This document shows, one piece after another, positions 1 through 11,262 of a stretch of DNA of 64,000 nt. The stretch lies in the NCBI GenBank assembly GCA_023313575.1, contig JAJTTP010000007.1:992001-1056000 (forward strand), given 5' to 3'. The number at the start of each line of letters is the position of its first letter. Within the stretch, counting starts at the first letter, position 1. The notes under the pieces were generated by a model. It made no database searches, was not told the DNA's origin, and saw nothing but the letters and a program-made list of their open reading frames with translations. A program made the translations under genes and the position numbers. The stretch is from Eutypella sp. D-1 (Eukaryota; Ascomycota; Sordariomycetes; Xylariales; Diatrypaceae).

Positions 1-994
1 CTAGAATTACTAGGCTCTAAGTTAAATCCTGTTTGAAAACGAGGGCCGAGTCCTTCGGCCCCTATCTTATGCAGGAACTCCAGTCTCGCAAGCGTAGCCC
101 GTAGATAGGGGTAGCGGCCCCGTTAACGCCTCCGCCCCTTTATCCTATGATATAGATGCCTGGGAGATAGATGCTTTGGTACCAATAATCTCTCACTTAC
201 AACCTTTCTGGTCGGCCGTCCCGATCCGGCATTAAACGGCGAGAATAGGAGGAGGTAGAGATCTAGTGGGTGACTTTCATGCGCTGTTGGCTAGACAGGT
301 AGTCGGTTGTGACGTGAATTCTACCAATTCTAAAGGGTTCAGACCTTATCTTGCATGGAGTGTTGCCCCGTTCTTGCCTGTGTAGCTGTAAGTTTGATTT
401 TGAGTGGTCGCCGGGGTCTATCTCGTCTAATCCAAAATTTGCACTGCTTTTTTAGCTTCACCCGCACCGATGCCCAAGTACCCTCTCCGCAATCTTAGTT
501 GTCAGCTTATCTGTACACCGGTGCTGCTGAGAGTTCTGCTTAGACTGACTGTCAGGGGATAGAGCTAGGTCTCTCTCTGTACAAGGGGTTATGTCTACTA
601 TATACAAGCCCTATACTATGATCGCTGCGAGCCTCCATCGTATTCGGGACGCCCAGCACACCGGGCCCCTTTGTTCCGTGGCATAGGAAATGGAACGAAG
701 CAGTGCGGGCTGCAAGATATACAACAACCACATACGTGAGCTACTGAGCCAGTTAGTGGCATGTTATTATCATGGCATAAAATTTATGGATACAGTATAT
801 GTGTTTAACTTGTTTGTAATAACCATGGCTCAAGCAGGGCGTGCAAGGCTGAATAGTCTAGTTGTTTTGCTACACGGGTTGTCGAATCATCGTTCGAGGC
901 GGTAACAATCATTTGTTATAGTATGGAGATTACCAGCGATCCTCGGCGAGATGCGATCACGAGAAATCACCGAGAGGTCGGAGACTCAGGGTTC
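1..994. other. gene-free left edge
   Basis: No convincing gene is seen. The only frames are short (about 70 codons), without domain-like composition or splice partners. A short perfect inverted repeat lies near the left end (43-61). The stretch may be 3' flank of the minus-strand gene at 995-1837 plus degenerate DNA. Confidence 0.5.
43..61. repeat. short inverted repeat (hairpin)
   Basis: A 7-nt arm GGGCCGA (43-49) is followed by a 5-nt loop and its exact complement TCGGCCC (55-61). It could form a small GC-rich hairpin. No function can be assigned. Confidence 0.5.
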
Positions 995-1837
995 CTATTG
1001 AACAGTAAACGACCAACCGTGAGCCAGAACGCGAGGGAAATGGAGATAGGTCAAGCCCGTCCAATAGGCGCAACTCGCCATAGCGAGGTAGAGGAACGGG
1101 GAGACATACGCCCAGTAGCCCCACGGTCGGCCATCGTGCCGGGCCCGGCGTCGGACGACGTCTCCCAGATGCCTACGCAGCCACGACGACGGCTCCACCG
1201 TCTCTGCTTCCGCCACCACCACCGCCGGCTCGTACGCGCATTGCCGCAGCGCCTCGGGGGCGGTCGGGACCGCGACGCCGGGGAACCCGCGCAAAAGCGC
1301 CGCGGACAGGTGCTCGCAGTAGTTCATGGCCGCGGCCAGCCGGTCCTGGTTCCCGTCGTTATCGACCACCGCCTCCTGGCACGTGCGGACCGCGGTCCGC
1401 GCGCTGTCCACGAACTCGAGGACCCGGTCGTACTCGCGCTCGATCCTACCAGCGTCGGCGTCGGCGTCGGCGTTGGGGTTGGAGGCGGAAGTGGAGTCGA
1501 TGGCCCAGGCCGCCCTCACGAGGCGCTGCTCGCTCTTTGATATGGCCTCTTGCGCCCGCGCAAGTAGCGCCGCTATCTGCCATCGCCAGAACCTTGCCTC
1601 CTGGATGAGCCTGTCGTTGCTGTTACAGCTGCTGCTGCTGCTGTTGTTGTTGTGGCCGCCGGGCCGCGCCGCCGAATTCAGGAGAATCGCCGGGTACTCG
1701 ACCTCTAGGGCGGCGAGGACCAGTTCATCGAGGAACCTCCTGGTGCGGGCCGACAGCACGTTGAGCTCGTGTCGGATGTCCGACAGGTGCTGGAAGATCT
1801 TCTTGTTCTGGATCGCGACGATGTGCTGGGGGTCCAT
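995..1837 (-). CDS. hypothetical protein with C-terminal membrane segment
   Basis: An uninterrupted 280-residue frame of unknown function. The N-terminal half is alpha-helical and charged (starting MDPQHIVAIQNKKIFQHL), followed by a low-complexity Asn/Ser stretch and an Asp-Ala repeat encoded by GTCGGC-type repeats on the plus strand. A hydrophobic aromatic segment near the C-terminus (around WAYVSPFLYLAMASCAYW) looks like a single membrane helix with a short tail, so the protein may be tail-anchored with its bulk in the cytosol. I chose the ATG at 1837 because its context (A at -3, G at +4) is better than that of the in-frame ATG at 1876, which would add a basic 13-residue stretch. Long frames on the opposite strand here are antisense shadows of GC-rich codons. 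No family was recognised. Confidence 0.6.
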   Translation of the reverse strand: MDPQHIVAIQNKKIFQHLSDIRHELNVLSARTRRFLDELVLAALEVEYPAILLNSAARPGGHNNNSSSSSCNSNDRLIQEARFWRWQIAALLARAQEAISKSEQRLVRAAWAIDSTSASNPNADADADAGRIEREYDRVLEFVDSARTAVRTCQEAVVDNDGNQDRLAAAMNYCEHLSAALLRGFPGVAVPTAPEALRQCAYEPAVVVAEAETVEPSSWLRRHLGDVVRRRARHDGRPWGYWAYVSPFLYLAMASCAYWTGLTYLHFPRVLAHGWSFTVQ

Positions 1838-3886
1838 CTTTTTCCTTTTTTTCCCCCGACAAAGGCGACTGGTCATCTAGTACGCATGAACGTCTGCGGT
1901 GCCGGTGCTGAAGGGGAGGTGCGTGTTCTTCCTATAATTCCGGACCTTGTTTACCTTTGTCCTGCGGGCTATGCGTTGTGGCAAGCCCACATCCCCCCCC
2001 CCCCCTTTGTGATTTCGTCGCCATGGCGCTTTAGAAACATCCCGTGCTCTTTCACATCATACCACGCCGGTTTCATTGCTACGACTGGACTACAGTGGCG
2101 TTATCCGCATCCTACCTACACACCAGAAGCGTACGGAGTTTGGTCAGGGTTAATACAGCGCTACTTTTACAATCGAAGTGTCGCCATACTGCCACCGCGA
2201 ATACAATTCTAAGTATAGAAAAGAAAGTATACTAGAAATTAAGTTAGAAAAGAAAAGAAAATCAGGAAGGGAAAGAAAGCCAATCGAAGTGTTTTCAGTC
2301 TTTGTATATGTCAGAGACTATCGTCCCGTTGGACATTCGCTGTTTCTCAGTACGGATGGTTCCGACCCGCGAATCAAACTGTGCTTTTCTTTTTACTTTT
2401 TCTGCTTCCTTCCTACCTATGTCTCTCCCTAAAAGCCCATATGACAGCGGGAGAGAGAGTGAAAGCACGGAAGTGAGTGCCGATCCGCTAGGTACTCGAT
2501 GTCCAACGAGTTTCCCTCGAGCCAAATGAACAAATAGAAAACCAGAGACCATGTGGCATCGCAGCAGTGGCACTAGTGTTTTCAAGTGAATCAAATAGAT
2601 TGTGAGGGGGTACCGTGGGATATTTATAGGAAAGAACAGAGTCGGTCCTCGAGGTTACTTCGTTTACTTGGATATGACATGTCTGACTTTGGGAGTACCA
2701 GTACTGTAGTGTTGTCAACTTGGTGAGGTTATACGTCTCTTGATGTGATGTACATTAGGTAGAATGGGATTCTCCGCTAACCCACTAGCCTGGGATACGC
2801 CAGGAACTACTAGGCCGGCTCAAGTTTAGTTTATCAACCCACTCATCCCCCAAGCTAGCACTGAATTATGCTACCTAAGTACGTACCCCTCCATAGGAGC
2901 CTCCATACTGTAGTACGTAGTACGGATTACGTAGCTATTGGCACAGCCACAGAAGGTTTGTCTGTCGTGGGACGTTGACACAGTAGTACTTATACCTACG
3001 TAGCGCCTAATGGTCCAGTAGTAGCGGGCGCGGGCGGCGCATCACGAATGTTTAGGTACTTCGTATCGCACGTCCCCCAAAATAGAAAAAATATATGTCT
3101 ATCTACGAATTGTCCAAAGTGGTGGTGAGCATATGGACTCACCTACCTACCTTTATATTTCTGCATCACAGGGAGGGATTGAGAAATCACTAAGTAACTA
3201 TCTACTTACATACCTACCTCAGGTATATGTAGTAGCAAAAGTAAGCCTTAAGTAATCCTATAATCCTACCTTGGAAATAACTCGGCGGAGACCACCTAGG
3301 TACCTAGACCTGGGGTAGTCTAATACTTTGCATTGCAGTTTCTCTAACTTCAGACGTCACCGGCAGACAAAATACCCGACAATATAGTCGCAAAAAAGAC
3401 CAGACATTTTGGTACTCATACTTGATCATACACCATCCCATCTCATTCTATCTATATCCCACCAAAAAAAAAAAAAAAGATCTACACTTACTCAACTTTA
3501 CGCAATAACTAAGTGAACAGGTACCCCATAGGGTCGCATCAACCACAACCTCCCCCCCTCTCGCCCTCTCTCCCTCCTTCCCTACCTCCCTCCATACCCG
3601 AACCACGTTTCACAACGTCACCCTTTTTGTCTTTTTTTCCTTTTTGCCTTTTTTGCCTTTTCCCCTTCTATCCCCTTCCCTACATACCCGCTGAACCCGC
3701 TACCGATTTCAGCAAGCAAGGGATCAGGGACCAGGGACCAGGGACTTGTCGCATACCAGTCAACAACCCGGGGCCGACGCTGAAGGATCGCCCAGTCCTA
3801 CTTGTTCCTGACACTTATTCCACTGAACTGAACAAAGTGGTTTTACCAGAGTGGTTGGACTGGTTCCAACCTACTTATTTGCAAAT
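1838..3886. other. intergenic region, divergent promoters
   Basis: This lies between the minus-strand hypothetical gene and the plus-strand RGD1-type gene, so it should hold both promoters. It contains a C13 run (1993-2005), an A15 run (3464-3478) and a strongly CT-rich tract (about 3548-3680) just upstream of the RGD1-type start, which is common in fungal promoters and leaders. CTAC/GTAG steps are frequent at 2880-3310. No gene is seen. Confidence 0.6.
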
Positions 3887-6583
3887 ATGGCAGACTTCGA
3901 CCGACAATCCTTAGATTTCACTTCTTCCTCCCCAAAACAACCCGAAAACGAGATGTCTCTAGGAAGTCCCCTAAACCCCGAACCCGAGAATGGCGCCTCC
4001 GCTTCCGCTTCCGCCTCCGCCCCCGTTGCAGAAAATGGGGACGGGCAGGGACAAGGGCCTGGTAGCCCAACAGATAGCCCAGAAACATATCCTCAGAAGC
4101 AGGTCAAGGAAGTGCTGGCTTCAGATGTACGATCTATCCGAATGCCTCGTGGGGATATCTCGTGGCATGTCTCGTGGCATGCCAAACGCCATGGCTAACT
4201 TATATATAGATCGGCGTTTCGACCTTGCTCAATAGGCTCAAGCAGAGCATCGCCTCGGCAAAGGTGCGTGACCGACCTCACGGTCCTCACCATATTCCTA
4301 TCTTCTTACCTTGCCAACTCCCGCATTCTCCCCACCCTACCCACGCACCCGCTAATCATATGGCTCGGCGCAGGAATTTGCCCTCTTTCTGAAAAAACGT
4401 TCCGTGCTCGAGGATGACCATGCAAAGGGCATGAAGAAGCTATGCAGAGTGACGCACGATAACATCAGCCACCAAGACCATCGACAGGGGACCTTTGCCA
4501 AGGCGACGGAAGAAATGCTTGCGATTCACGAACGGATGGCCGAGAACGGCTTGCAGTTTTCCCTATCCCTACACCAAATGCACGAGGACCTGCTCGAGGT
4601 CGCCTCCGTTGCCGAGAAACACCGGAAGGGCTGGAAGCAGACAGGCATGGACGCTGAAAACCGTCTCGTAGCTCTCGAGCACGCCATGCGCAAGTCCAAG
4701 ACGAAGTACGATTCCCTGGCTGAGGAATACGACCGGGTACGGACTGGCGAATCCAAGCAGGGGGGCAAGGTATTTGGCTTCAAGGGGCCCAAATCCGCTG
4801 CCCAACACGAGGAGGACCTCCTACGCAAAACCCAAGCAGCAGATACAGACTATATGAATAAGGTCCAGGCATACCAGTCTGAAAAGGCGACCGTTGAGTC
4901 CACCACTCGTCCAGAAGCTGTCAAGGCTCTACAAGATCTGATCAGAGAATGCGACGCCGGAACCACCCTACAAATGCAGAAGTTTGGTAGGCGAGATCAA
5001 TCACCCTGTTTACTCTTCCAGAGCATAATGCTAAGCTAACTCTGCTGCAGCGTCGTTTAATGAGAAGCTTCTCCTAAGCAATGGCCTAGTCATAACCCCC
5101 TTGAAGAATACCAGTCTCGGGCCCCAGCATACCCGCAGTCTGAAAGAGGTCATCCAGGGGGTAGATAATACACAGGACTTTGAGAGCTTCGTTACCAGTT
5201 TCCACGGCAAGGTACCCCTGAAATCCTCGGAACCTAAATACGAACGAAATCCTGTAAGGTCTACCAAGTACCTTTCCCTGGCAAGGTCATTCCAAGCTCA
5301 TATCACACAGGTCCTGAATCCCCAGCAAAACATGTCTATGAACCAACTTACACAACAGCAACAGAACCGGCCTCCAACTCAGCCAAGCCCTGGCCCCCAA
5401 GCTTCACCTTCACAGATGCCACCACCGGGTTCGATGGGATCTCGTACAGGTGGATTTGATCCGGCCGCTTCGCCAATAAACCAATACGGCCCCGGCCAGC
5501 AACTTGGTGGCCCTCCGCCCCTGTCGGGGCAGCCTCGTCAGGGTTCGGGTTACGGCCACGAGAGAAGCTTCAGTCACGGTGCATTGCTGAATCAAGCGAA
5601 CACACAGAACCAGCAGCCACACAACCCCAGGAATTCAACGCAGGCTGCTCCGATTCAATCACGCTTCGAGCTAGGTGGAAATACAAACCCCAGTGGCCCG
5701 CCCCAGCTAGGAGCCCTGCCATTCCAGACCAGGGCGGAGTCTCCGCCGCAAAAGGAACTGCTACCTCCGTTTTCGGGATCGCAGCAGCCCGATACTTCAG
5801 CCCGCTCCGTGTCGCCTCCTAGCGCCATGACCGGGCCGGCCAAGAACAAGCAGGTGTTCGGGATCCCGCTCATGCGATTATACGAACGCGACTCCCTAGC
5901 CGTGCCTATGGTTGTGTATCAGTGCATCCAGGCTGTCGACCTGTACGGCCTTGCAGTGGAAGGAATTTACAGGCTTTCGGGTTCTCAGACTCATGTCAAC
6001 AAGTTGAAGACTCTGTTTGACACCGGTTAGTTTACTCCTCCCTCTCCTCATGTTGTCCCCCAGTGAACCCCCCCCCCCCCCTTCTCCGTTCCCCCGTCGA
6101 TTATTCCGTTTTTCGAAGCAGAAACTTACTAGAAGGACCTCGCACGTGGGGTCGGCAGCAGACTCGGAATCTCGAATCCTTGACTTCCGGAACCCGGAGA
6201 ACTTCTTCCACGACGTGAACAGCGTGGCGGGTCTGCTGAAGCAGTTCCTACGGGACCTGCCGGATCCGCTGCTAACGGGCGAGCACTACGCGGACTTCAT
6301 CGAGGCGGCGAAGAACGATGACGACGTGGTGCGGCGCGACAGCCTGCACGCCATCATCAACGGCCTGCCGGACCCGAACTACGCGACCCTGCGCGCCCTG
6401 ACGCTCCACCTGAACCGCGTTACCGAGAACTCCGCCGTCAACCGCATGAACTCCCAGAACCTCGCCATCGTCTTCGGCCCCACCCTCATGGGCACCGGCA
6501 GCAACATCGCCGACGCCGGCTGGCAGGTCCGCGTCGTCGACACCATCCTGCAGAATACCTACCAGATCTTTGACGAGGACTGA
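3887..6583 (+). CDS. RGD1: F-BAR and RhoGAP domain protein, Rgd1 type
   Basis: GTPase-activating protein for Rho-family GTPases (Rho3/Rho4 in yeast), acting at the plasma membrane in polarised growth. Five exons join in frame: 3887-4126, 4210-4263, 4374-4986, 5051-6025, 6162-6583, giving 767 residues. All introns are GT..AG, and the third has CTAAC just before the acceptor. An FCH/F-BAR coiled-coil domain occupies about residues 70-330 (FALFLKKRSVLEDDHAKGM near its start). A long Gln/Pro/Ser-rich linker with little order follows. The RhoGAP domain spans about 572-762, with the arginine finger in GIYRLSGSQ (near residue 610) and a second conserved block LRDLPDPLLTGE. The last intron splits the RhoGAP domain directly after the finger region. 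Order and length match fungal Rgd1. The start ATG (AATATGGCA) is the first in frame. Confidence 0.9.
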
Positions 6584-7891
6584 TGAGGTCGGACGGACCG
6601 GACCGACTGGAAAAATTAAGGCTGTATATCTAGCATAGCGTGTGGCCTCGTCCGCGGGGAGGGTCGGGTCGAGTCAAGTGGACTTGCTGGATATTCCTGG
6701 GGCCGTTAATACGTGTCACCTTCCCAGCTACGTTGTCAGCTACCTCACAACTACTAGTGCCGCCCTTCTTGTATATTGGTAAGCGTGCGAGTGGGCTTGA
6801 GGAGCCCAAGCGGTGGAGGATGTGGCAATAGGAAACGACACACCGTCGCTGCCTTCTATGGGTTTATTCATCCCAGGTTTTCGAATGACTTCTCAAATTG
6901 GCGGTCTTTTTTTCCCCCTGTATTGGCACATCGGCATCTTGAAATGGGTTTTTGTTACATAACTTCCATGTTGCGTTGCGTTGCGTTGCGTTCCAGAAGA
7001 CACAACCCCCTCCAAAAAAAGAAATTGCAGCATAGCGTCTGGATAGTTTTCTCTGTTTTCCGGAGGTGGCTTTTGATCCAAACCAAGATTGATTTTGACT
7101 GGGTGGGGGGTTTTTTTTTTTTTTCCTTTCAAGAGTTTGAGAAAGGGAAGGAAATATCTACCTAGCCATAGCGATTGTGTATTGTGAAGTTGGGGGGGGG
7201 GGGGGAGGAGGAGGAGGCTAGGCCACGAAAGAAACGTATAAAACGCTATAATGGTTTGATTGATTGATAAGAATGAGATGGGGCAATAATGGATAACGAG
7301 CAACGGGGCTCTCGCCTGTGCTGTGCTGGTCGCTCGCCTTATTAATGAACTTGGATGTTGCTCGAAAGATCTCACATTAATTTACCTGAGATAGGGGATC
7401 TGGATCTGGGGGTTGGGTTTCTGCTACCCGTATGAATTCCTGGCGATTCCCCGCGCGCGCACCCCCCTCAAATTTGGCCTGAGCTCATCATCAAGAGTTG
7501 GAGGTAATTACATAGGACGGGATAGAATGATAAGGACAAGAATGATTTGAATGTGGCTATAGAATAGATGCTTTTTGAACATGTTTAGAACCCCCGAAGT
7601 GCGTATATAGGCCAACCCTCCAGAGGTATTGGGGTTATTATCATGGTCTTATTCATCACCTGTATCCAACCTCCAGCCTGAACCCTTATTAACAATACCA
7701 GCATAACCGATGACCGCCCTGATCCTATCATGTCACCAACATTGCCAGTACCAGAACTACCACGACAACCACATCTCCCCCAAAACAGTCAAGCAGTAAC
7801 CCCCCCCCCCCCGCCCTCCAACCCTTCGCTCTCGGCCTCTCCTATCTCCTCCTCCCTTGACCTCTACACGCATTTTTAAAAAAAAATTATT
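6584..7891. other. intergenic between convergent genes
   Basis: This lies between the stop codons of the RGD1-type gene and the minus-strand Asterix-type gene, so it should hold two 3' UTRs. It contains a GCGTT pentanucleotide repeat (6970-6993), T14 (7111-7124), G14 (7192-7205) and a C run (about 7800-7812). A 160-codon minus frame here is low complexity and not credible. Confidence 0.55.
6970..6993. repeat. GCGTT pentanucleotide tandem repeat
   Basis: Four to five head-to-tail copies of TTGCG/GCGTT lie in the 3' flank of the RGD1-type gene. This is simple-sequence DNA with no coding role seen. Confidence 0.8.
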
Positions 7892-8499
7892 TTACTGGGG
7901 CGGCACGGGCGGCGGAGCATCGGTACCGGTACCGGCCCCAGGGGTAAGGGCAGCGCCGCCGGCTTGGGGCGGTAGGAACAGGGGCAGGTAGGTGACGCCG
8001 AGGGCCATGATGGACATGCCGACGCTGAAGTAGCCCGGGGTCGCGGTGGTCTTGGTGGTCTCCTCGCTCTCGCCTAGCCAGCTCTGGAGGCTAAATACGA
8101 CCGAGGCCCTGTAGTTTTTTTTTTTTTTCTCTTCGGTCAGTCTAAGAGAGAAGGGGGGGAAGGGGGGCTTCTTGATCGTACATACCAGCCGATGTACCGG
8201 TTCCGCGTGAAGATGGCCGCCATGGGCAGTGTTGAGGATAGCGTCGAGGACATCTCCGGGCTCTCGCCCGGCTTGGCTGCCGGCTCCTGGTACGGGACCA
8301 CTTTGCGTCTGCGCGTTAGTATTACAGAGTTAAGAAGACGTTGGCGTCAACCCCCTTTCATTTCATCCCCCGTCTTCCTCGCTTAATGCGCGCGACTCCG
8401 TTCCCGCTTCATCGGAGATATATATATATATATATCTCCCCAAGTTTTCAATTACTGACCTAAGTCCCGGCGCCGCATGTCCTTCGCTTTGGTCGCCAT
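7892..8499 (-). CDS. Asterix/WDR83OS-type (UPF0139) ER membrane protein
   Basis: A small gene found by splicing by eye. In animals this family (Asterix, PAT complex) chaperones transmembrane segments at the ER translocon. Minus-strand exons: 8460-8499 (ATG at 8499), about 8186-8300 or 8308, and 7892-8108. Exon 1 reads MATKAKDMRRRDL; exon 2 continues VVPYQEP...MAAIFTRNRYIGW; exon 3 reads WASVVFSLQSWLGE...YLPLFLPP and ends in a Gly/Ala/Pro tail. The pattern of DPRR-like start, YxxP motif and two hydrophobic helices matches the family. The first intron has two in-frame solutions. Donor GTCAGT with an AAAG acceptor (exon from 8300) gives 123 residues and aligns without a gap to the family. Donor GTAATT with a CGCAG acceptor (exon from 8308) adds four residues. 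The second intron is clear (GTATGT..CTACAG). Confidence 0.75.
8414..8439. repeat. perfect AT palindrome inside an intron
   Basis: GGAG, then nine AT steps, then CTCC, form a 26-nt perfect palindrome within the first intron of the Asterix-type gene. It is a cruciform- or hairpin-capable microsatellite and probably length-polymorphic. Confidence 0.8.
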
Positions 8500-10077
8500 T
8501 ATTTATTTATTCTTTCGTTTCGGTTTTTTTTCGTCTGCGCACCCCGGCGGCGGGATGATAATTAATTTACGAGGGATTCGTGGTCGGCGGAAAAATAAAA
8601 CGGGAGAATTGGGTTGCGGGAGCTGTCTACGTTAAACTTAGAGAGTTCGAGAACTGTAGTCCGGTACAAAGTAAGCAACCTTAAGTCAAATGCGATGCAG
8701 CTCGGTGCGATGCGACGTTGTCCCTTCCCAACGGGTGTCGGTAAGTTCCGCGGTGCTTGCCTAAAACGGCTAGGGGTAAGGTTGTGGCTAGTTGGAGCTA
8801 CTTAGGTACAAGTCTAGTTGAGAGAGACGTGGCTTCGTGGCTAATTTACTACGTAATCTGTCATTGGGACCCGCCCCCACCACGTATGCACGCAGCAGTC
8901 TGTATGTATGTACGTACCTTACCCGACCCAAGGGAACAACTTCCAAGGTTCCTTCCAGAGCTCGGGAGGACGGAGGTGCGGCCTGATTTGACGCCGCCGC
9001 CCCGATTGGCTCGTGCTGGTGCCCAAATTGACCTGATTGTATAACTTCATTCTCTTCTCTTGGAATAGGGGCATAACCTCCGTTGGTGGTGGCGTGGACT
9101 TATCCAATTCAAGCCAGTCCAGTCTCGTCCAGTCACAAACCTCACCGCTTCTTACATAGTACCAGAGTACATGATTCTTGCTCATGTTGAAACAGATGTG
9201 ACAGCACTGACAGGTCAGTCAGGTTCCTGAATAGCTTGAATAGGTACTCTTGGCACCGGGATGGCCATAATGAGTTGACGAGTGCCCAAAATTGATCATC
9301 CCATCTGTGGCTGATCTCTGGAGACCTTCCACGTTAATCTACGGGGCTGGGCATCGTCCAGTAGTGATCTGACATGGCAACATGGCAGATATGGGGTATG
9401 GGTGTTGGAGTGGGATCAAGGGCCGACATAACTGGCATAAATGTATGAGGTTGACGAATGAAGCCTTCGAGCTCTCCGCATCAGCTCATCCATGCTGTCG
9501 TTTCGACGACCTCCACGATGGGGGGATAAGACGAACCCCATAGATTGGTCCCAAGCAGCCCACACTTACCTTTGCATGTGATACCATACGCATCGAGGAT
9601 AGCTTGGATGGTCTGGATAGTCTGCATAACCCACTCGCATGTCGAGACTTATGCACGATTTCACATAATAGTTAGCATCTAAATACTGCTCGATCTTCAT
9701 TTGGGGCCCCCCCTGGCTATCGTCTGCTACGTTGTTCCAATGATGTGCCGCTGTTGGGTCCCCACACAGTTCAGGAGGTGGACTGGGGCCTAAGAGCGGC
9801 TTGGGTAGTTTGACTTCGCAGGGGCCCTCTCATATCTTTCGCGCACCGCGACGGACAAGCATTCTATGACTCTTTTCCCCCTCCTTCACTCTTGAACATA
9901 TCCCATGTTTAGAGGCAAAAACCAACAACCACAGAAACCTACATCGTGTTGGGATCCTGAAGCCCAGCTCGGTTCCCTTCGTTATCAGGGTTTCTTGATC
10001 AACACCCCCCTCCACTTTGACCGCTCTTTATATATGGCTTCGGATATTTGACATATCGGCCGGACACACCAGACAAG
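8500..10077. other. intergenic, divergent promoters
   Basis: This stretch separates the starts of two divergent genes. Frames are short and patchy and no domain-like protein could be assembled. A TATATAT box sits near the right end (10029-10035). Confidence 0.5.
10029..10035 (+). promoter_or_regulatory. TATA box candidate for the 10078 gene
   Basis: TATATAT lies 43-49 nt upstream of the ATG at 10078. If used at the normal distance, the 5' leader would be very short. It is a weak prediction based on motif and position only. Confidence 0.35.
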
Positions 10078-11262
10078 ATGGGCAACCTGTTCGAAGAAAT
10101 TATCCAGGTGGTGCAGGAGAGCCGGGGGAAGGGCGGCGGCGGCACCGACGGCAGGCAGAAGTCCTTCCCGCTACCCAGCAAGGACAAGTTCGGCGGCAAG
10201 GTCCGCCTCGCCATCGAGCTCGGTAACCTGGCCCTGGAGGCCGGCGAGTACTGCAAAAATGAGACTAAGACGGGCAAGGCCGGCGGCGTGGCTCTCGGGG
10301 GCTTCATCGCCGGCAAAATGGGGAGCTCTCTGGGCGCCGGCGCCGGCGGCTCCCTGCCCGCCATCGAGGCCTTCCAGAACAACATCCACCGGTACCTCAA
10401 GAACCCGGACAACTGGGCACACATGTTCCACGTGTTCCTGGCGGCGGCCGGGCCCGTCGCCATGGGGGTGCTGCAGGTGCTGCAGGGGTCGTCGCAGCTA
10501 GAGCAGCTAGGGATCAAGATCCACGGGGAGATGCAGGCGCACACGGGCCTGGACGCGCCGGAGAAGTTCTCGCGCATCGTGCTGCACTACGTGGAGAGCG
10601 AGACGAGCACGGTGCACGGCGACGGGCTCGACCACCTCTACTTTCTGTACCACCCGGACACCGACTGGCACGGCTGGTTCTGGCATCGCATGGAGGGTCG
10701 GCAGTTCCCCAAGAACTTCATCGGCATGTCGGAGCACCTGGAGCTGCTGTGCGCCTTCATGCTCTTCACGCGGCGCAACCTGCGCCGCTCGCGCCGCCGC
10801 GCCCGCCTGCACCTCCTCATCCCCTCCTATCGCCCCATGGCCGTGCGCCAGCCCTACGCCTTCTCCGAGGAGCTCTTCCCCATGACCGTGCACGGCGTGC
10901 GGCACGACGCCCAGACCCGCGTCTGGCTCAACCTGCCCACCATGGTCGGCGTGTCGTCCGAACGCTTCGAGCTCAAGGACGTTGAGAATATCGCAGCCCT
11001 GCCCCCGCCCCCCACCGCCTGGCAGCAGACCGTCGAGTACATCGGCGGTCTCTTCACCCCGCCCAAGCCCCCCGAGCCCGTCATGCTCGGCGTCGCTCAA
11101 CCCGGTGATGATGACGGCTCCGAGGCCGGCGCCCCTCCGGGCTCCACCAAGGCCGTCAACGGTAGTGACGTCACCGTCCCCGACGGCGACGGCGGCTTCA
11201 ACCAGCAGCCCCAGACGCGCAGGGTGTCAAGGCGCAGGCGCCGACACCGCGAAAAGGAGTGA
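10078..11262 (+). CDS. hypothetical protein, 394 residues, single exon
   Basis: An intronless frame with strong GC-rich third positions, clearly coding, of unknown family. It starts MGNLFEEIIQVVQESRG. Gly at position 2 would permit N-myristoylation if the initiator Met is removed, but the following residues are not an ideal signal. A Gly/Ala-rich hydrophobic stretch follows (GGVALGGFIAGKMGSSLGAG), then a helical region and a Trp/His-rich central block (YHPDTDWHGWFWHRMEG). A very basic segment (FTRRNLRRSRRRARLH), a beta-like C-terminal part and a highly basic end (RRVSRRRRRHREKE) complete it. The start at 10078 is the first ATG in the frame. No catalytic motif was recognised. Frames on the other strand are antisense shadows. 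Confidence 0.75.
   Translation: MGNLFEEIIQVVQESRGKGGGGTDGRQKSFPLPSKDKFGGKVRLAIELGNLALEAGEYCKNETKTGKAGGVALGGFIAGKMGSSLGAGAGGSLPAIEAFQNNIHRYLKNPDNWAHMFHVFLAAAGPVAMGVLQVLQGSSQLEQLGIKIHGEMQAHTGLDAPEKFSRIVLHYVESETSTVHGDGLDHLYFLYHPDTDWHGWFWHRMEGRQFPKNFIGMSEHLELLCAFMLFTRRNLRRSRRRARLHLLIPSYRPMAVRQPYAFSEELFPMTVHGVRHDAQTRVWLNLPTMVGVSSERFELKDVENIAALPPPPTAWQQTVEYIGGLFTPPKPPEPVMLGVAQPGDDDGSEAGAPPGSTKAVNGSDVTVPDGDGGFNQQPQTRRVSRRRRRHREKE

Noticed and set aside
923..1880. Plus-strand frames of 184 and 205 codons overlapping the 995-1837 gene
   Set aside because: They are antisense to a better frame with a good start context and a membrane segment; their composition is Arg/Ser/Val-biased, as expected of shadows of GC-rich codons.
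6893..7375. 160-codon minus-strand frame
   Set aside because: Built on homopolymer runs (Lys and Pro/Leu tracts) between two convergent genes; no domain-like features.
10507..11100. 197-codon minus-strand frame inside the 10078-11262 gene
   Set aside because: Antisense shadow: repetitive His/Gly/Val composition and no start context; the plus strand shows proper codon bias.
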